Of a DNA stretch of 64,000 bases, positions 60,764-64,000 are shown piece by piece (the stretch's first letter is position 1; each line of letters begins with the position of its first letter). The notes beneath the pieces are model-generated. The model saw nothing but the letters and a program-made list of their open reading frames with translations. It made no database searches and was not told where the DNA came from. A program made the position numbers and the translations under genes. The stretch spans positions 124,001 through 188,000 of the forward strand of contig JAODTK010005646.1 of assembly GCA_026419785.1 (NCBI GenBank). The letters are read 5' to 3'. This stretch comes from Sclerodactyla briareus (taxonomy: Eukaryota > Echinodermata > Holothuroidea > Dendrochirotida > Sclerodactylidae).

Positions 60764-62395
60764 AAATATACCGTACGGCAATAACACAAAAGTCAACTCA
60801 TATACTCTTATTAGAGTGCGTCAATTGTATGTTGAGAAGGCGAAATTACAAAAAAAAAAACAACGCGCGGCGCGCGCTGTATGGCACCCTTTTCATGTAT
60901 ATTACCGTAGGCCCACGTGATACAATAACTGTCAGATTTGGGCAAATATGATTTTTCTCCGTACGTGTCCTTCGAGTGCTGTGAAAATATAGGTAAGCCA
61001 CGAGGAGAAGTTGGTTCAGAACACTTGATTCATGTGGCACCCCCCCCCCCCCCCCATCCACAACCAAAAACAATGCCGGAGGCCAAACTGCCATTTTCTA
61101 ACTCTGCACACAGTGGGGTCTACCTTGATCCCATTGTTCAGATTGGCTTTGCCAGGCCTGACGTGCTGTTTTAAAAAGCTATATGTACGAAAAACAACGG
61201 GACAGGGGAGCGTGCACATTAGTAGGGAGGTTTATGTGATTGACGATTGGCACTATAAAAGGGGCGGAGCGGGGCGAAACAAATCGAGACATGAGAAATT
61301 TTGAGAAAAATTTGAGCGGAAACAAACTGAAAAAATGACCAAAATGTCTGCTGACTGCTCCATCCTTTTAACCAAAATGCCCCGAAAAAGCACACATTTT
61401 CCATGACAGGGATGTTCAAGCAAATGTTCAATCTGCGGGCAATCCAACCAATTGGAAGGGTCCTCGATGGAAGATCTCTCAAACATGGCGATGGGTAGGA
61501 ATGAAGACCAAGATGAAGAAATGTAAGATTAACATCGATCAGTTTTCGAAATTTACGGTCAATTCACTGATTGCATACTGCATAAGTCGCGGGGGAAGAG
61601 TGCACTATGTGCATCTGGGGGAGGGGGTGGGGGTGGTCTGTGACGGACTATTTTCTTGTACGGTACGCGTCAACTGATGTGTCGCGAATTGTACCTAATA
61701 AACGGAGATCGTTGTACTTCAAGAGTGGTTTCTTGGATATACGTTTCAGAAATTTATTGTCAATTTTTGGGATGTTTGCCTACTCCATAAGACAGTGGGC
61801 AGTACCGTTTCCGGCAATCTGGGGGATTCGTAAGCCTCCAAATGTCCTCGTATCTATACGAACCATTGATGGTGGCTCGAATTGTGAGGAATAACCATCA
61901 ATTAGTTCCTTCAAACGTTGCTTGAAATAACAAATTTCTGAAAATATTGACACTCTTATAGACTTTGCTCATTGCATACCGGGCGTCGGGAATTGCCTTT
62001 CCTTCAATCTGAGGGGTCGTAAAACTGAAAATGTCCCTGATGTACGTACTCGCCATTGATGGTGGCGGCTGGCCTGAATTGTAAGGAATACACATCGATC
62101 AATTCCTTCAAGAACGTTTCCTGAAAATGAAATTCTGAATTATTGCCAATTTTTGGGACGTTGCTTACTGCCATGCCGTCCGGAAAGTGCCGTTTTCCTG
62201 CTGCATTGGGGGGCTGTAAACTTTAAATGTAAAACTTTTCTTGTACCCTACGCGTCAACAACCAACGGTGACCCGAATTGTACGAATACACATTGATCAT
62301 GTTTCCTTCAAGAATTTTCTTGAAATATAAAAAATCAGGAATTTATTGACATTGTAGGGATGTTTGTTACTGCCATATGACCCCAGAAGTGTCGT
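60764..62395 (+). repeat. Interspersed repeat with ~195-bp tandem core, copy 3 (head-truncated)
   Basis: Starts within the family at CCGTACGGCAATAACAC and lacks the G-rich head of copies 1 and 2. It shares the poly-C segment (about 61040-61056), the ACGAAAAACAACGGGACAGG word (about 61187) and five tandem units beginning near 61535, 61707, 61890, 62094 and 62292. Homology stops near CCCCAGAAGTGTCGTG (62390). Confidence 0.72.
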
Positions 62396-64000
62396 GTGAC
62401 TATCTGACCAGTGAGTAGAGGGGGGAAAAAATCAACTGGACATCCTAGGAGTATCGAATTCAATTTACCCCCAACCAGCTAACCAATTGATTTAGTTCAG
62501 TCTAGTGTATTGAAGCTTGAAAGTTATAGAGTTTTGTGGCGCTACTACATTGATTTATGATAGAAGATTCAGTTCGAGTCGCTATTCAACATTGGTGTCG
62601 TTGAAGCGGCTAATCTGAAGTCAAAGGTCGAGTTTTTTGTTTTTGTTTCGTTATTGTGGAGATTCAAGATGGCCGACCGAAATAGAAGAACGGCCAATGA
62701 ATGATTCTATTGAGGACTATATTTTCGAGAGCGCGGAGTAAGTTATTCGTACCAGTTGTAGTTTCAGTTTGTTCGTTTAGTTGTCAATCGCATTCCCGTC
62801 CAGTTCGTTGCGGGTTATTACTCCACTTGTCGACCCCTCTTTAGAAAAATTTCGAATTTTCGAATGTCTAACTTTGGTTTAGTAGATTTTGCAGAAGCGT
62901 TACTCTCTTCCTTTCAGACAGCTGGTCACGTTGCTAGAATGAACTGGCAGCGTAAGAAACAAGACGTGTGTTGAGGTTCGTGGCATTGCTTGTTCGGTGG
63001 TTTGCGGTTCAATTAGGACGATGGATATAGATATTCACTCTATTCTGCAACAAAAACCGCGGAATGTTAAAAAAATAACTAGCCCGATCGCTACACATAG
63101 AAATCATGTTGTGGTTTATCTATTAGGGCAGGCTATCAATGACGTCAGAAATTTTCGCCCTTAATATTGTAAGCTGGGAAAGGTAATATTAGCGTATCGT
63201 AGTAACTCGAGAGCTTGTTATCAACCTCATCAGAACATAGATGAAGCTGTGTTTAATCTTGAGGAGTATCCTCGTCGTATAAATCTGGGCTTGACGCTAA
63301 CGTGACTCAGCATTGACACCCCCAGTTGATACCTATGGCTGGGAATTCCTTAAAACGCATTATAAGTAAACTAGCGTTAACCGTCATCAAACCTATGCCG
63401 ACTTCATCGCTACGATAACTATTAACACTATGACCATATGGGAACATGGCCCTATCACCAACTCTACGAAGACTTCATCACTACCAAAACTATCAAGGGT
63501 CCTGTTGGAAACATGTGGGCTCATGACCCGCTAGTCTCGCCTTGTCTCAAACAGTGTTTTTTTTTTTCATTCGGCATCTTGTATTCACTATGTCTCAACC
63601 AACCTGATCCGAGAATTCGACAGTAGTACAACTTGCCATTAGCAACAGCATGGAGGCATAAAGAGGTGGATATAGTTTGCCAGCCCCTAATGCTTCTACT
63701 TAGGATGGACTACTCAGTGACTAATTTCAATAAAATATTATTAGGAATTATTGTTGTCCATTTCTACCGAAGGATTCAATTTTGTGGAAATTGCTGGATT
63801 GCCTAAATTCTATAAATTATACACATACCTTCTCCGATTTTTAATATCGAACTACTAAGAGGTGGATCGCACTCAATACGTCTCATATAAATCCAACCAA
63901 CTAAAGAACTTGCATAAATTGGGCAAATTGAACACAATTAATGACCTCCAGTGACCCGAATTTATGTTCAAAAACTCGGACTAAAGCAGACTATACTCAT
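62396..64000. other. No gene recognised
   Basis: AT-rich. A 47-codon open stretch from 63021 (MDIDIHSILQQKPRNVKK onward, to about 63163) looks protein-like but is too short to classify. A CCTATCACCAACTC/ACTTCATCACTACC partial repeat lies near 63390-63490. Confidence 0.4.

Noticed and set aside
25021..61060. Many G or C runs as G-quadruplex signals
   Set aside because: Single homopolymer runs of uncertain length near transposon ends; there is no regular four-run arrangement that would justify a call.
1..64000. tRNA, rRNA and snRNA genes
   Set aside because: Scanned by eye for TTCGA-type T-loops and conserved rRNA/snRNA words; the few TTCGAGTC/TTCGAATC hits (for example 5806, 62572) lack a plausible cloverleaf.

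Overview
This is eukaryotic, animal-type DNA: low gene density, long introns, many short-lived transposon insertions, 5'-truncated non-LTR retrotransposon tails and large tandem arrays. No operons, rRNA, tRNA or prokaryotic signals were seen. The one recognisable gene, the style of the repeats (long C/G runs, TCAAGGTCA-bearing tandem repeats, LINE tails ending in TTA runs) and the extensive polymorphism-like divergence suggest a marine invertebrate, perhaps a non-vertebrate deuterostome. That placement is inference, not something the sequence proves.

The dominant structure is a direct segmental duplication. Unit A runs from about 7272 to 33225 and unit B from about 34642 to 45920, with a non-homologous 1.4-kb spacer between them. 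Both carry the same parts in the same order: exon 1 of a sulfotransferase-like P-loop protein, a conserved intron segment, a giant 53-bp-period minisatellite, a second conserved intron segment, exon 2 with the stop codon, a LINE 3' tail, and about 3 kb of conserved downstream sequence. The minisatellite is about 9.6 kb (~180 units) in A and about 1.6 kb (~30 units) in B. The two coding exons join in phase (2+1) across it, so the array sits inside an intron of about 14 kb in A and 6.1 kb in B. Exon 1 of A is open for 91 codons; exon 2 of A and both exons of B contain frame-changing indels, which may be decay or uncorrected long-read errors.

Comparing A with B exposes insertions with target-site duplications. 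In A these are a hAT-like element with an exact 8-bp duplication and a matching empty site in B (7809-10239), a 2.1-kb TIR element (29928-32044), and a 3.8-kb TIR element (25029-28839) that itself contains a perfect 159-bp hAT MITE (27891-28049). In B there is a 2.4-kb TIR element (35422-37814). The last belongs, at least in part, to an interspersed repeat family with internal ~200-bp tandem units that recurs at 49586-51480 and 60764-62395.

Outside the duplication, 1-7270 holds a palindromic MITE (4043-4282), a ~116-bp tandem repeat (4620-4930) and a reverse-transcriptase remnant on the minus strand (5930-6223). 45921-64000 holds the two further copies of the interspersed repeat and a LINE C-terminal remnant (58105-58880); the rest is unannotatable intergenic-looking sequence. 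Nearly all other open reading frames are too short, repetitive or featureless to be called genes.
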